Source: Aeromicrobium phragmitis (GTDB lineage Bacteria > Actinomycetota > Actinomycetes > Propionibacteriales > Nocardioidaceae). From it: a DNA stretch of 64,000 nt. Position 1 is the stretch's first letter; the number at the start of each line of letters is the position of its first letter. The notes below the pieces were generated by a model. It did not search any database. It worked only from the letters and a program-made list of their open reading frames with translations, and had not been told where the DNA came from. The stretch spans positions 62,001 through 126,000 of the forward strand of contig NZ_RDBF01000002.1 in assembly GCF_003674095.1 (NCBI RefSeq). Reading direction: 5' to 3'. Below, in pieces: positions 21,766-30,917 of the stretch. A program made the translations under genes and the position numbers.

Positions 21766-23430
21766 GTGACTCCCGACCAGCTTTCCGCGGCGATCGTCGC
21801 CGCCTTGCAGTCCCTCGTCGACGACTCCTCGCTCACGCTGAGCGACGGCGTCCCCGCCTCTGTGCGCGTCGAGCGACCCAAGGTCAAGGAGCACGGCGAC
21901 TACGCCACCAACGTCGCGATGCAGTTGACCAAGAAGGCGGGCCGTCCGCCGCGCGAGATCGCCGAACTGCTCGCCGACCGGCTCAGCGCGTCCGACGGCA
22001 TCGCCGGCGCCGAAGTCGCGGGACCTGGCTTCCTCAACATCCGGGTGGCGGCCGGGGCGCAAGGCGACGTCGCACGGCACGTGCTCGAGGCCGGCGAGGC
22101 CTACGGGCACGCGAACGAGTCGACGGGCCGCCGGATCAACCTCGAGTTCATCAGCGCCAACCCCACCGGCCCGCTGCACCTGGGCCACACCCGGTGGGCC
22201 GCCGTCGGCGACGCGCTCTCGCGGGTCCTTCGCGCCGCCGGTAACGAGGTGATCAACGAGTTCTACATCAACGACCGCGGCTCGCAGATGGACAAGTTCG
22301 GCGCCTCGCTGCGCGCCCGGGCTCTCGGCCAGGAGCCCCCCGAGGACGGCTACCACGGCGCGTACGTCGCCGACCTCGCCGATCAGGTCGTCACGGCGCA
22401 TCCGGGAATCCTCGAGCTGCCTGAGGACGAGCAGCTGCTGGCGTTCCGCGAGGAGGGCTACGCGATGCAGCTCGCCGAGCAGCGCAGCGAGCTCGAGGAG
22501 TTCCGCACCGTCTTCGACGTGTGGTTCTCCGAGCGGTCTCTGCACGAGTCCGACGCCGTGGAACACGGCATGAAGCGACTGCGCGAGCAGGGTCGGCTGT
22601 TCGAGGACGGCGGCGCGACGTGGATGCGCACGACGGACTTCGGTGACGACAAGGACCGCGTGCTCGTCCGCTCCAACGGCGAGCTCACCTACTTCGCCTC
22701 GGACACCGCGTACTACGTCAACAAGCGCGAGCGCGGCTTCGACCAGTGCCTCTACCTGCTCGGCGCCGACCATCACGGCTACGTGGGACGGTTGTCGGCG
22801 ATGGCCGCGTGCGTGGGCGACACGCCCGGCGAGCAGATCGAGATCCTCATCGGTCAGCTGGTCAAGATCCTCGCCAACGGGCAGGAGCTCAAGTTGAGCA
22901 AGCGCGCCGGCACGATCGTGTCGCTGCGCGAGCTCATCGATCTCATCGGCGTCGATGCGCTGAGGTACACGCTCATCCGCTACCCGGCCGACTCGCCGCT
23001 GACTCTCGACGTCGCCGAGATGACGCGCAAGAGCAACGACAACCCGGTCTACTACGTCCAATACGCGCACGCCCGGCTCGCCTCCATCGTGCGCAACGCC
23101 GCGGACCTCGGACTGAAGTCCGAGCTGGCCGCGTTCGATCCCTCGCAACTCTCGACGGAGCGCGAGGGCGATCTGCTGCGCTCGCTCGCGGAGTTCCCGC
23201 GCGTGGTCGCCCAAGCCGCCGAGCTGCGCGAGCCGCACCGGATCGCGCGGTATCTCGAGGACACGGCCTCGGCGTTCCACAAGTTCTACGACACCTGCCG
23301 AGTGCTGCCGCAGGGCGACGAGGAGACCAACGACGTCCACCGCGCCCGCCTCGTCCTCGTCGCGGCGACGCGGCAGGTCGTCGCCAACGGCTTGACGATG
23401 CTCGGCGTCTCGGCCCCCGATCGGATGTGA
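21766..23430 (+). CDS. argS: Arginyl-tRNA synthetase
   Basis: A 554-aa class I synthetase that ligates arginine to tRNA-Arg. It has the N-terminal Arg-tRNA-synthetase additional domain (about 1-95), the HIGH motif as SANPTGPLHLGHT (about 129-141), and a KMSK-like motif KLSKRAG (about 377-383). The C-terminal anticodon-binding DALR domain begins with NPVYYVQYAHARL. Length is standard. It overlaps lysA by one base (TGATG), an arrangement typical of actinobacterial argS-lysA-hom loci, and hom/thr genes follow about 4 kb later. Confidence 0.97.
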   Translation: MTPDQLSAAIVAALQSLVDDSSLTLSDGVPASVRVERPKVKEHGDYATNVAMQLTKKAGRPPREIAELLADRLSASDGIAGAEVAGPGFLNIRVAAGAQGDVARHVLEAGEAYGHANESTGRRINLEFISANPTGPLHLGHTRWAAVGDALSRVLRAAGNEVINEFYINDRGSQMDKFGASLRARALGQEPPEDGYHGAYVADLADQVVTAHPGILELPEDEQLLAFREEGYAMQLAEQRSELEEFRTVFDVWFSERSLHESDAVEHGMKRLREQGRLFEDGGATWMRTTDFGDDKDRVLVRSNGELTYFASDTAYYVNKRERGFDQCLYLLGADHHGYVGRLSAMAACVGDTPGEQIEILIGQLVKILANGQELKLSKRAGTIVSLRELIDLIGVDALRYTLIRYPADSPLTLDVAEMTRKSNDNPVYYVQYAHARLASIVRNAADLGLKSELAAFDPSQLSTEREGDLLRSLAEFPRVVAQAAELREPHRIARYLEDTASAFHKFYDTCRVLPQGDEETNDVHRARLVLVAATRQVVANGLTMLGVSAPDRM

Positions 23431-24827
23431 TGATGCGCGCACATGAAGCAGGCGCCCTGCACGGGCAGGCCGGAGACCGAGGCCCCGCGTGGCTGCGGTA
23501 CCCCGAGGACGTCAACGCCCTGGTGCCCTCGCTGTGGGCCGAGAACGTCGCCAAGAGCGACGGCGTGGTCACTGTCGCGGGGGTCCGCGTCGACGAACTC
23601 GCCCGCGAGTTCGGTACGCCGCTGTACGTCCTCGACGAGGAGGACTTCCGTCATCGCGCCCGCGCGTTCCGCGACGCGTTCGCCGGGGCCGACGTGTACT
23701 ACGCGGGCAAGGCCTTCTTGTCGGTGGCCGCCGCTCGGTGGATCGCCGAGGAGGGGCTCAGCCTCGATGTCTGCACGGGCGGCGAGCTGGCGGTCGCGCT
23801 GCGCGCGGAGTTCCCGCCCGAGCGCATCGGCATGCATGGCAACAACAAGTCCGTCGCCGAACTGCGGCGTGCGCTCGAGGTCGGTGTCGGCCGGATCATC
23901 GTCGACTCCTTCGAGGAGATCGCCAGGCTCGGTGCCCTCGCGACGGAGTTGGGGGTACGGGCACCGGTGATGGTGCGCGTCACCGCCGGCGTCGAGGCGC
24001 ACACGCACGAGTACATCTCGACCTCGCACGAGGACCAGAAGTTCGGCTTCTCGATCGCCGGCGGCGACGCGATGGAAGCCGTGCGCCAGATCCTGGCCGA
24101 TGACGGTATCGACTTCCTCGGCCTGCACTCGCACATCGGGTCGCAGATCTTCGTCACCGACGGTTTCGAGGTCGCCGCGCGTCGGGTGCTGCGGCTGCAC
24201 GCCCAGATCGCGCGCGAGTTCTCAGTGGTCGCGCCCGAACTCGACCTGGGCGGCGGCTTCGGCATCGCCTACACGACGCAGGACGACCCCAGCAGTCCGG
24301 AGACGCTCGCGCGCGGGATGCGCGAGATCGTCGAGGGGGAGTGTGCGGCGCTCGGCGTCGAGGTTCCGCGCCTGTCGATCGAGCCGGGACGCGCGATCGC
24401 GGGTCCCTCGACCTTCACGCTCTACGAGATCGGCACGACGAAGCGAGTCGCGCTCGACGGTGGCGGTGCGCGGCACTACGTCGCCGTCGACGGCGGCATG
24501 AGCGACAACATCCGCCCCGCGCTGTACAGCGCGGACTACTCGTGCACGCTCGCGTCGCGTGAGTCGACCGCCGAGCCGGTGCTCAGCCGGGTGGTCGGCA
24601 AGCACTGCGAGAGCGGCGACATCGTCGTGAAGGACGAGTACCTGCCCGCCGACGTCGCGCCGGGGGATCTGCTCGCGGTCCCCGGTACCGGCGCGTACTG
24701 CCGTTCACTCGCCAACAACTACAACCACGTGCCGCGTCCGGCCGTCGTCGCCGTGCGCGACGGCGAGGCGCGTCTGCTGCTGCGCCGCGAGACCGAGGAC
24801 GACCTCCTCGCCCTCGACCTCGGCTGA
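23430..24827 (+). CDS. lysA: Diaminopimelate decarboxylase
   Basis: A 465-aa PLP enzyme of fold type III that makes L-lysine from meso-diaminopimelate. The PLP-lysine is in the YYAGKAF motif (about 90-96). The phosphate-binding GGGFG (about 272-276) and the substrate/dimer motifs HSHIGSQ, EPGRA and GAYCRSLANNYN are present. ATG 23430 shares its A with the argS stop. GTG and ATG codons immediately around it are alternatives. Last gene of the argS-lysA unit, followed by repeat block 2. Confidence 0.96.
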   Translation: MMRAHEAGALHGQAGDRGPAWLRYPEDVNALVPSLWAENVAKSDGVVTVAGVRVDELAREFGTPLYVLDEEDFRHRARAFRDAFAGADVYYAGKAFLSVAAARWIAEEGLSLDVCTGGELAVALRAEFPPERIGMHGNNKSVAELRRALEVGVGRIIVDSFEEIARLGALATELGVRAPVMVRVTAGVEAHTHEYISTSHEDQKFGFSIAGGDAMEAVRQILADDGIDFLGLHSHIGSQIFVTDGFEVAARRVLRLHAQIAREFSVVAPELDLGGGFGIAYTTQDDPSSPETLARGMREIVEGECAALGVEVPRLSIEPGRAIAGPSTFTLYEIGTTKRVALDGGGARHYVAVDGGMSDNIRPALYSADYSCTLASRESTAEPVLSRVVGKHCESGDIVVKDEYLPADVAPGDLLAVPGTGAYCRSLANNYNHVPRPAVVAVRDGEARLLLRRETEDDLLALDLG

Positions 24828-24840
24828 ACTCCGCAGGACC

Positions 24841-25356
24841 CGAAACGAGGGAGCGCATCGAGACCACGACGCAACGTGGCCTCGATACGGCCTCCGCAGA
24901 GCTCCGGCCTACTCGACCACCTACGGGCGGGTTAGGTGGTCGAGTAGCGACCGAGGGACGAGGGAGCGCCTCGAGACCACGACGCAACGTGGTCTCGATA
25001 CGGCCTCCGCAGAGCTCCGGCCTACTCGACCACCTACGGGCGGGTGAGGTGGTCGAGTAGCGACCGAGGGACGAGGGAGCGTATCGAGACCGGCTTGCGC
25101 AACGTGGTCTCGATACGGTCGGTCGCTGAGCGACCTTCCTACTCGACCACCTACACCGCGGTGGCGTGGTCTCGATGCGGCCTCCGCAGGGCTCCGGCCT
25201 ACTCGACCACCTACACGGTGGTTAGGTGGTCGAGTAGCGACCGAGGGACGAGGGAGCGTATCGAGACCATGACGCAAGCTGGTCTCGCTCCGCCGCGGCT
25301 ATGCCCCAGGTGCGACGGCTCCGTCGTCGGTCGCTGAGCGACCTCGCTACTCGACC
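24841..25356. repeat. Array of GGTCGAGTAG...TATCGAGACC palindromic repeats (block 2)
   Basis: About 515 bp of imperfect palindromes in the same family as block 1 but with different interiors. Units read GGTGGTCGAGTAGCGACC to GGAGCGTATCGAGACC, paired with GTGGTCTCGATACGGCC to CCTACTCGACCACCTAC. Forward arms begin near 24935, 25049 and 25224; reverse arms near 24875, 24990, 25105 and 25167. One interior reads GGTCGGTCGCTGAGCGACC, itself palindromic and shared with block 3. The terminal copy supplies the stop codon of soxR (25347-25349). No gene is seen inside. Confidence 0.93.
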
Positions 25357-25835
25357 GACTCCGCCGGGTGCCTTCCCGCGCGGGCTGGGGGCATGCGTCG
25401 GGGGCCGGGGCCTTCGTCGGCCAGGCGGTCGTCGGGGTTGTAGAGACTGCAGGACTTGAGTGAGAGACAGCCGCAGCCGATGCAGCCATCGAGCTTCTCG
25501 CGCAATCGTTGCAACCCGGCGATGCGTTCGTCGAGTTCCTCGCGCCATCCTCGGCTCAGCCTGGCCCAGTCGGTCTTCGTGGGAGAACGATCCTCCGGTA
25601 GCGTGCTCAGCGCCGCCCGGATACGGGTCAACGAGATGCCGACGCTCTGCGAGACGCGGATGAATGCCACGCGCCGCAGGATGTCGCGGTGGTAGCGGCG
25701 CTGATTGCCCGCCGTGCGCTCGCTGGCGATGAGTCCCTCCCGCTCGTAGTAGTGCAGGGTCGACACCGCGACGCCGGTGCGCCGGGCGATCTCTCCGGGG
25801 CCCAACGAGTGGCTGCGCAATTCACGGTGGGACAC
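25347..25835 (-). CDS. soxR: Redox-sensitive MerR-type regulator SoxR
   Basis: A 162-aa MerR-family regulator. The N-terminal helix-turn-helix (GPGEIARRTGVAVSTLHYYEREGL) is followed by a dimerisation helix. A [2Fe-2S] cluster motif has cysteines 118, 121, 123 and 129 (CIGCGCLSLKSC, the SoxR C-x2-C-x-C-x5-C pattern). It activates target promoters when oxidised by redox-cycling compounds. Start GTG 25835 has AAGGAG 6 nt upstream. The C-terminal tail past residue 135 runs into repeat block 2, and the final V-E-stop is encoded by the repeat terminus GTCGAGTAG, so the tail may have been altered by repeat insertion. Confidence 0.95.
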   Translation of the reverse strand: MSHRELRSHSLGPGEIARRTGVAVSTLHYYEREGLIASERTAGNQRRYHRDILRRVAFIRVSQSVGISLTRIRAALSTLPEDRSPTKTDWARLSRGWREELDERIAGLQRLREKLDGCIGCGCLSLKSCSLYNPDDRLADEGPGPRRMPPARAGRHPAESVE

Positions 25836-25855
25836 ATCACTCTCCTTCGCGTTGA

Positions 25856-25873
25856 CCTCAACCTTACTTCAGG
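25856..25873. promoter_or_regulatory. SoxR box between soxR and the MFS pump
   Basis: CCTCAACCTTACTTCAGG matches the enterobacterial SoxR site CCTCAAGTTAACTTGAGG at 14 of 18 positions, with both outer half-sites nearly exact. It lies between the divergent soxR and transporter genes. A TAAGGT -10 for soxR falls inside it and a TTGACC -35 for the rightward unit overlaps its left edge, fitting autoregulation and activation of the pump. Confidence 0.8.
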
Positions 25874-25889
25874 TTGTTCGATCGATGGC

Positions 25890-26039
25890 ATGACGATCTC
25901 ATGGCTCGCGGTGTTCGCCGTCCGCGCCCTCCCACCCCGCAGCGACCAGCCCTCCTCCGCGCCTCTGCGCGACATCGAGCACGCCCGGCGCGTGCGGGAG
26001 GCACTGCGCGACGCGTCGCTCGCCCGGGTCGTGCGATGA
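25890..26039 (+). CDS. Short ORF (49 aa) translationally coupled to the MFS pump
   Basis: ATG 25890 opens a 49-codon frame, MTISWLAVFAVRALPPRSDQ to SLARVVR, whose TGA overlaps the transporter ATG as ATGA. Third-position GC is high, and the frame begins about 16 nt after the SoxR box, exactly where a regulated transcript would start. It has an N-terminal hydrophobic stretch and a basic, helical C-terminal half. I recognise no family. It could be a leader peptide, a small pump accessory, or merely the mis-assigned 5' end of a longer leader. Confidence 0.45.
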   Translation: MTISWLAVFAVRALPPRSDQPSSAPLRDIEHARRVREALRDASLARVVR

Positions 26040-27391
26040 CGGCCGTCGAGCTGAGGAGCCCGTGGCGCGCGAGCGGGTTGGGCCCCGCAGTCATCGGACT
26101 GTTCATCACCGCGTTCCTCGTCGCCTTCGAGTCACTGGCGGTGGCGACGGCATTGCCGATCGTCGCCGAGGATCTCGACGGGTTGTCGCTGTACGCGGTG
26201 TCCTTCGCGGCTCCGGCGGCGACAGCCGTCGCGGCGATGACGGTGGCCGCATGGGGATGCGAGCGGTACGGCCATGCGCCCGTCATGGTGAGCGGCGTGC
26301 TCGTCTTCGCCGCGGGGTTGCTCGCGGCCGGAGTCGCGAGCACCATGACGCAGTTCGTCGTCGGCCGTGGGGTGCAGGGGGTGGGGAGCGGACTGATCGG
26401 GGTCGCGCTCTACGTGCTCGTCGGCCGCACCTTTCCGCCAGAGCTTCGTCCTCGGGCCTTCGTCGTGCTCACCAGCGCATGGGTGTTGCCGGCGATCGTG
26501 GGTCCGGTGCTCGCCGGTACCGTCGCCGAACACCTCGGCTGGCGCTGGGTGTTCCTCGGAGTGCCGATGCTCGCCTTGGCGGCCCTCGGGCTCTTACGGC
26601 CCGCGCTTGCCAGCTCGCGCGCGGACGCGACGGCGGTGGCCGACGCCGGGCGGATTCGCCGTTCGGTCGTGGTCGCCTTAGCAGTGTTCGCGGTGACCGT
26701 CGGCGGTCAACGAACGGTGGGGTGGTGGCCCGTGCTCGTCGTCGCCGGTGCCGTGACCGCGGCCGCCGCCGTGATCGCCCTCCTGCCGCCGGGGACGTTC
26801 CGGGCGCGCCGGGGGCTCCCGTCGGTCATCGCCACCCGAAGCCTCACGAGCACCGCGTTCTTCGCGGTCGAGTCCTTTCTACCGCTGGCGCTCGTGCAGT
26901 TGCGGGGTCTGTCCGCGACGGCCGCCGGACTGTTCCTCACCACGACCGCGGTGCTCTGGTTCGCCGGGTCATGGTGGTCGACCCGCTCGCGGTGGTGGCA
27001 GTCGCGCCGTCGGCGCACCGTGTTCGGGTCCGGGGCGGTCGTCGCCGCGGTCGCAGCGGCGGCGGCAGCGACCGTCGACGCTGTCCCCCTCGCGCTGATC
27101 GCGGCCGGCTGGGCCGTCGGCGGCCTCGGGATGGGCATCGCGATGCCGACCCTCAGCGTCCTCGTCCTCGACCTGTCGACATCGCAGACCCAGGGGCGCA
27201 ACAGCGCCTCGATGCAGACGAGCGATGCCGTGCTCCAAGCCTTGGTGATCGCCGTGTGCAGCGGGGTCTTCGCGGGCCTGCTGGCCAGCGGCGGCGCGAC
27301 CCCCTTCATCGCTGTCTTCGCGATCGCGGCCGTGGTCGCCGTCATCGCCGTGCCGGTGTCGATGCGAGTCGTCCCCGACGAGAGTCGTTGA
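26036..27391 (+). CDS. MFS transporter, drug-efflux type, probably SoxR-controlled
   Basis: A 451-aa major facilitator protein with at least 12 predicted helices. Antiporter-type signals are visible: FESLAVATALPIVAEDL in helix 1 (motif D1-like), GRGVQGVGSGLIGVALYVLVG, and motif C WVLPAIVGPVLAGTVAEHLGWRWVF typical of drug/H+ antiporters. The gene is divergent from soxR with a SoxR box in between. It is therefore probably induced by redox-active compounds (phenazines, quinones, actinorhodin-like pigments) and exports them; the actual substrate is unproven. ATG 26036 overlaps the stop of the 49-aa ORF. Confidence 0.88.
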   Translation: MTAVELRSPWRASGLGPAVIGLFITAFLVAFESLAVATALPIVAEDLDGLSLYAVSFAAPAATAVAAMTVAAWGCERYGHAPVMVSGVLVFAAGLLAAGVASTMTQFVVGRGVQGVGSGLIGVALYVLVGRTFPPELRPRAFVVLTSAWVLPAIVGPVLAGTVAEHLGWRWVFLGVPMLALAALGLLRPALASSRADATAVADAGRIRRSVVVALAVFAVTVGGQRTVGWWPVLVVAGAVTAAAAVIALLPPGTFRARRGLPSVIATRSLTSTAFFAVESFLPLALVQLRGLSATAAGLFLTTTAVLWFAGSWWSTRSRWWQSRRRRTVFGSGAVVAAVAAAAAATVDAVPLALIAAGWAVGGLGMGIAMPTLSVLVLDLSTSQTQGRNSASMQTSDAVLQALVIAVCSGVFAGLLASGGATPFIAVFAIAAVVAVIAVPVSMRVVPDESR

Positions 27392-27433
27392 CCGCAGGTC
27401 GGGACATGGCGTCGGAGCTCACGCCGACGCCGA

Positions 27434-27439
27434 TAGGCT
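27434..27439 (+). promoter_or_regulatory. -10 box of a leaderless promoter (thr operon)
   Basis: TAGGCT followed by 6 nt and the GTG at 27446. Because the mRNA would lack a leader, leader-peptide attenuation of this operon is unlikely. Confidence 0.65.
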
Positions 27440-27445
27440 GAGCAG

Positions 27446-28756
27446 GTGACCACCATGCCTCTCGCGGACCGCCGCCCATTGCGCATCGCCCTGCTGGGGT
27501 GCGGTGTCGTCGGCACCGAAGTGGCCCGGGTCCTCACGAGCGACGCCGAGGAGTTCGCCCGCCGCATCGGTGCTCCGATCGAGCTCGTCGGCATCGCCGT
27601 GCGCCGTGCCGGCCGCCGACGTGACCTCGACGTGCCCGACGACCTGTTCACCACCGATGCGATGGGACTCGTCACTCGCGGCGACATCGACGTCGTCATC
27701 GAGGTCATCGGCGGCATCGAGCCCGCGCGCGAACTCATCCTCGCGGCGCTGGAGCACGGTGCCTCGGTCGTCACCGCCAACAAGGCCCTGCTGGCCGAGG
27801 ACGGGGAGACGCTCTACGAAGCCGCCGCCAAAGCCGAGCGCGACCTGTATTACGAGGCGGCCGTCGCCGGGGCGATCCCGATCGTGCGTCCCCTGCGCGA
27901 GTCGCTCGCCGGTGACCGGGTCACCCGTGTGCTCGGCATCGTCAACGGCACCACCAACTTCATCCTGGACGCGATGTCGACGACGGGCGCCGGGTTCGCC
28001 GACGCGCTCGACGAGGCACAACGGCTCGGGTACGCCGAGGCCGACCCGACCGCGGACGTCGAGGGCTTCGACGCGGCCGCCAAGGCCGCCATCTTGGCCG
28101 GACTCGCCTTCCATACGCGCGTCACCATCTCCGACGTGCACCGCGAGGGCATCACCGAGGTCACCGCCGCCGACGTGCGATCGGCCGAGGAGATCGGCTC
28201 GGTCGTCAAGCTGCTCGCCATCTGCGAACTCGACCGCCACGGCGCCGTCTCGGCACGAGTGCATCCGGCGATGATCCCCACCTCGCATCCGCTCGCGAGC
28301 GTGCGCGGCGCCTACAACGCCGTCTTCGTCGAAAGCGAGGGCGCCGGCCAGCTCATGTTCTACGGGCCCGGCGCCGGAGGGCCCCCGACCGCGAGTGCCG
28401 TCCTCGGCGATGTCGTCACGGTCGCCCAGCACCGGCTCGCGGGGATCAGCGGCGTGGGCGAGTCCGCCCATGCGAGCCTGGAGATCGTGCCGATCGGCCG
28501 GGCCCGCACGCGCTATCACGTGGCGATCGACGTCGACGATCGCCCGGGTGTCCTCTCGGCCGTCGCGCAGGCGTTCGCGGCGCACGACGTCTCGATCAAG
28601 ACCGTTCGTCAGGAAGGCCACGGCGGCGATGCGCAGCTGGTCGTGGTGACGCACGAGGCCGAGGACGCCGCGCTGTCGGCCACCGTCGCCGACGTGCGCG
28701 AGCTCGACATGGTGCGAGGCGTGTCGTCCGTCATGCGCGTGGAAGGAGTGTCCTGA
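27446..28756 (+). CDS. hom: Homoserine dehydrogenase
   Basis: A 436-aa enzyme reducing aspartate semialdehyde to homoserine. The Rossmann motif is [11 protein letters not shown], followed by the NGTTNFIL catalytic/substrate block (about 169-176) and the conserved [19 protein letters not shown]. The C-terminal ACT domain (about 350-436, [25 protein letters not shown]) is expected to give feedback inhibition by threonine. First gene of hom-thrC-thrB; its TGA overlaps the thrC ATG. Clustered with lysA as in many actinobacteria. Confidence 0.97.
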   Translation: MTTMPLADRRPLRIALLGCGVVGTEVARVLTSDAEEFARRIGAPIELVGIAVRRAGRRRDLDVPDDLFTTDAMGLVTRGDIDVVIEVIGGIEPARELILAALEHGASVVTANKALLAEDGETLYEAAAKAERDLYYEAAVAGAIPIVRPLRESLAGDRVTRVLGIVNGTTNFILDAMSTTGAGFADALDEAQRLGYAEADPTADVEGFDAAAKAAILAGLAFHTRVTISDVHREGITEVTAADVRSAEEIGSVVKLLAICELDRHGAVSARVHPAMIPTSHPLASVRGAYNAVFVESEGAGQLMFYGPGAGGPPTASAVLGDVVTVAQHRLAGISGVGESAHASLEIVPIGRARTRYHVAIDVDDRPGVLSAVAQAFAAHDVSIKTVRQEGHGGDAQLVVVTHEAEDAALSATVADVRELDMVRGVSSVMRVEGVS

Positions 28757-29820
28757 TGGCGCAGCCGTGGCGCGGAGTCATCACCGAGTACCGCGAGTGG
28801 CTCCCGGTCACCGATGCGACGCCCACCATCACCCTGGGTGAAGGCGGCACGCCGCTCGTCCACTCGTCGTGGCTCTCCGGACTCGTCCGCGGGGACGTCT
28901 TCGTGAAGGTCGAGGGCGACAACCCGACCGGCTCGTTCAAAGACCGCGGTATGACCGCGGCGATCTCGGTCGCGGCGGGCGAGGGTGCCAAGGCGGTCGT
29001 GTGCGCGTCCACCGGGAACACCTCGGCCTCGATGACCGCTTACGCGGCGCGAGCCGGCCTGACACCGATCGTGCTGGTGCCGCACGGCAAGATCGCCGCC
29101 GGCAAGATGGCGCAGGCCGTCATGCACGGTGCCGACATCATCCAGGTTCGCGGCGGATTCGACGAGTGCCTCCAGGTCTCGCGCGCGCTCGCCAAGGACT
29201 ACCCGGTCGCACTGGTCAATTCGGTCAACCCCGTGCGGTTGGAGGGCCAGAAGACCGCTGCCTTCGAGATCGTCGATGTGCTCGGCAAGGCCCCGGACGT
29301 CCACGTCCTGCCGGTCGGCAACGCCGGCAACATCTCCGCCTACTGGATGGGCTTTCGCCAGTACGCCGAGGCCGGCCTCGCCTCGAGCCGGCCGGCCCTG
29401 TGGGGCTTTCAGGCCGCAGGCGCCGCACCGCTCGTGCGCGGCGAGATCGTGCGCGAACCCGACACCGTCGCCACCGCCATCCGCATCGGCAACCCGGCCT
29501 CCTGGTCGCTCGCCGAGGCGGCGCGTGACGAGTCCGGCGGCCGGATCGCGGCCGTGACCGATGAGCAGATCCTCGAGGCTCAGCGTGAACTCGGTGCGCA
29601 TGAGGGCGTCTTCGTCGAGCCCGCCTCGGCGGCCGGTGTGGCCGGACTGCTGGCGGCCGCCCGCGCCGGCGAGGTCGCGCCCGGCCAGACGATCACCATC
29701 ACCGTCACGGGTCACGGCCTGAAGGACATCGACACCCCGCTGTCACGCATCGGGTCGATCGTCGACGACGTCGTCGATCCCACCGTCGAGGCCGCGGCCG
29801 AGGCGGCGGGGCTCGCATGA
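28756..29820 (+). CDS. thrC: Threonine synthase
   Basis: A 354-aa PLP enzyme of fold type II converting O-phosphohomoserine to threonine. The PLP lysine is in [14 protein letters not shown] (Lys about 60), followed by the [19 protein letters not shown] block and the phosphate-binding GNAGN loop (about 190). It is the short bacterial form without a regulatory N-terminal extension. The gene overlaps hom by 1 base and thrB by 4 bases (ATGA at 29817-29820). Confidence 0.97.
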   Translation: MAQPWRGVITEYREWLPVTDATPTITLGEGGTPLVHSSWLSGLVRGDVFVKVEGDNPTGSFKDRGMTAAISVAAGEGAKAVVCASTGNTSASMTAYAARAGLTPIVLVPHGKIAAGKMAQAVMHGADIIQVRGGFDECLQVSRALAKDYPVALVNSVNPVRLEGQKTAAFEIVDVLGKAPDVHVLPVGNAGNISAYWMGFRQYAEAGLASSRPALWGFQAAGAAPLVRGEIVREPDTVATAIRIGNPASWSLAEAARDESGGRIAAVTDEQILEAQRELGAHEGVFVEPASAAGVAGLLAAARAGEVAPGQTITITVTGHGLKDIDTPLSRIGSIVDDVVDPTVEAAAEAAGLA

Positions 29821-30695
29821 GTTTCGTCCAGCACCCGGTCACGGTCCAGGCGCCGGCCACGAGCGCCAACCTCGGCCCCGGGTTCGACGCGCTGGGCCTG
29901 GCGTTGACCTTGCACGACACCGTGACAGCCGAGGTCGAGGGGGACGGCCTGTCGATCGAGGTCCGTGGTGAGGGGGCCGACGAGGTCCCGCGCGACGCCT
30001 CGCACCTGCTGTACCGTGCGATGTCCGCAGCCTTCGATCTGCTGGGCGAAACGCCCGCGGGGCTGCGGCTGACGTGCGAGAACGTCATTCCGCACGGGCG
30101 CGGCCTCGGCTCCTCCGCAGCGGCGATCAGCGCCGGTATCGTGCTCGCCCGAGCCCTCGTCGACGGCGGTGATGACCGGCTCGACGACCGCGCCGTGCTC
30201 CAGTTGGCGACGGATCTGGAAGGCCACCCCGACAACGTCGCCGCAGCGTTGTCCGGCGGCCTGGCGATCGCGTGGATCGACGGGGCGGCGGCCGAGGCGG
30301 TGCGCCTCGATGTCGACGCCGACGTGACCGTCTTCGTCCCGCCCCAGGCGGTGGCGACCGAGACCGCCCGCGGGCTGCTCCCGGCCGAGGTCGCGCATGC
30401 CGATGCCGCGTTCAACGCCGGCCGGGCCGCGCTGCTGATCGCGGCGCTACGTGACGAGCCCGCGCGACTCATTTCGGCGACGGAAGATCGTCTGCACCAG
30501 TCGTTCCGTGCGGAGGCCATGCCGGCTTCGTACAAGCTGTTGCGCCAGCTGCGGGTCGAGGGCGTTCCCGCGGTGATCTCGGGTGCGGGTCCTAGCGTGC
30601 TGGCCTTCGCGCACGGCATCACCGACGCCGCTCCCAGCGGCTGGAGCGTCCACGAACTCGGCGTCGCGAAGCTCGGTACGCGCATCGTCGCCTGA
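29817..30695 (+). CDS. thrB: Homoserine kinase
   Basis: A 292-aa GHMP-family kinase making O-phosphohomoserine, the substrate of threonine synthase. It has the N-terminal [16 protein letters not shown] motif, the ATP-binding [14 protein letters not shown] loop (about 97-110) and the C-terminal GAGPSVLAF motif. Last gene of the threonine operon. A weak hairpin (30728-30743) lies shortly after the stop. Confidence 0.97.
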   Translation: MSFVQHPVTVQAPATSANLGPGFDALGLALTLHDTVTAEVEGDGLSIEVRGEGADEVPRDASHLLYRAMSAAFDLLGETPAGLRLTCENVIPHGRGLGSSAAAISAGIVLARALVDGGDDRLDDRAVLQLATDLEGHPDNVAAALSGGLAIAWIDGAAAEAVRLDVDADVTVFVPPQAVATETARGLLPAEVAHADAAFNAGRAALLIAALRDEPARLISATEDRLHQSFRAEAMPASYKLLRQLRVEGVPAVISGAGPSVLAFAHGITDAAPSGWSVHELGVAKLGTRIVA

Positions 30696-30757
30696 GCGCT
30701 CGAGACCGACACGCAGAATTCGTACCCCGGAGGAAATACTCCGTCGCCCTGGGGTGT

Positions 30758-30763
30758 TACAGT
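30758..30763 (+). promoter_or_regulatory. Candidate -10 box of rho
   Basis: TACAGT about 155 nt before the rho GTG. If used, rho has a leader of about 148 nt, which fits the long autoregulatory leaders known for rho in other bacteria. Confidence 0.4.
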
Positions 30764-30917
30764 GGTGAATGTCGGAGTCGAGAAGTCTTCTCCCCGACGC
30801 CACGCCACCTTCAGTGCCCGTCAGATGCGGGCCCGCCCATGTTGAGAATCCGCTCGGGTTGTGGTGCTTCCATACCGAGCCAATGGGTTAGTGGCTGTTC
30901 AGAAGGATTGAAACCGA

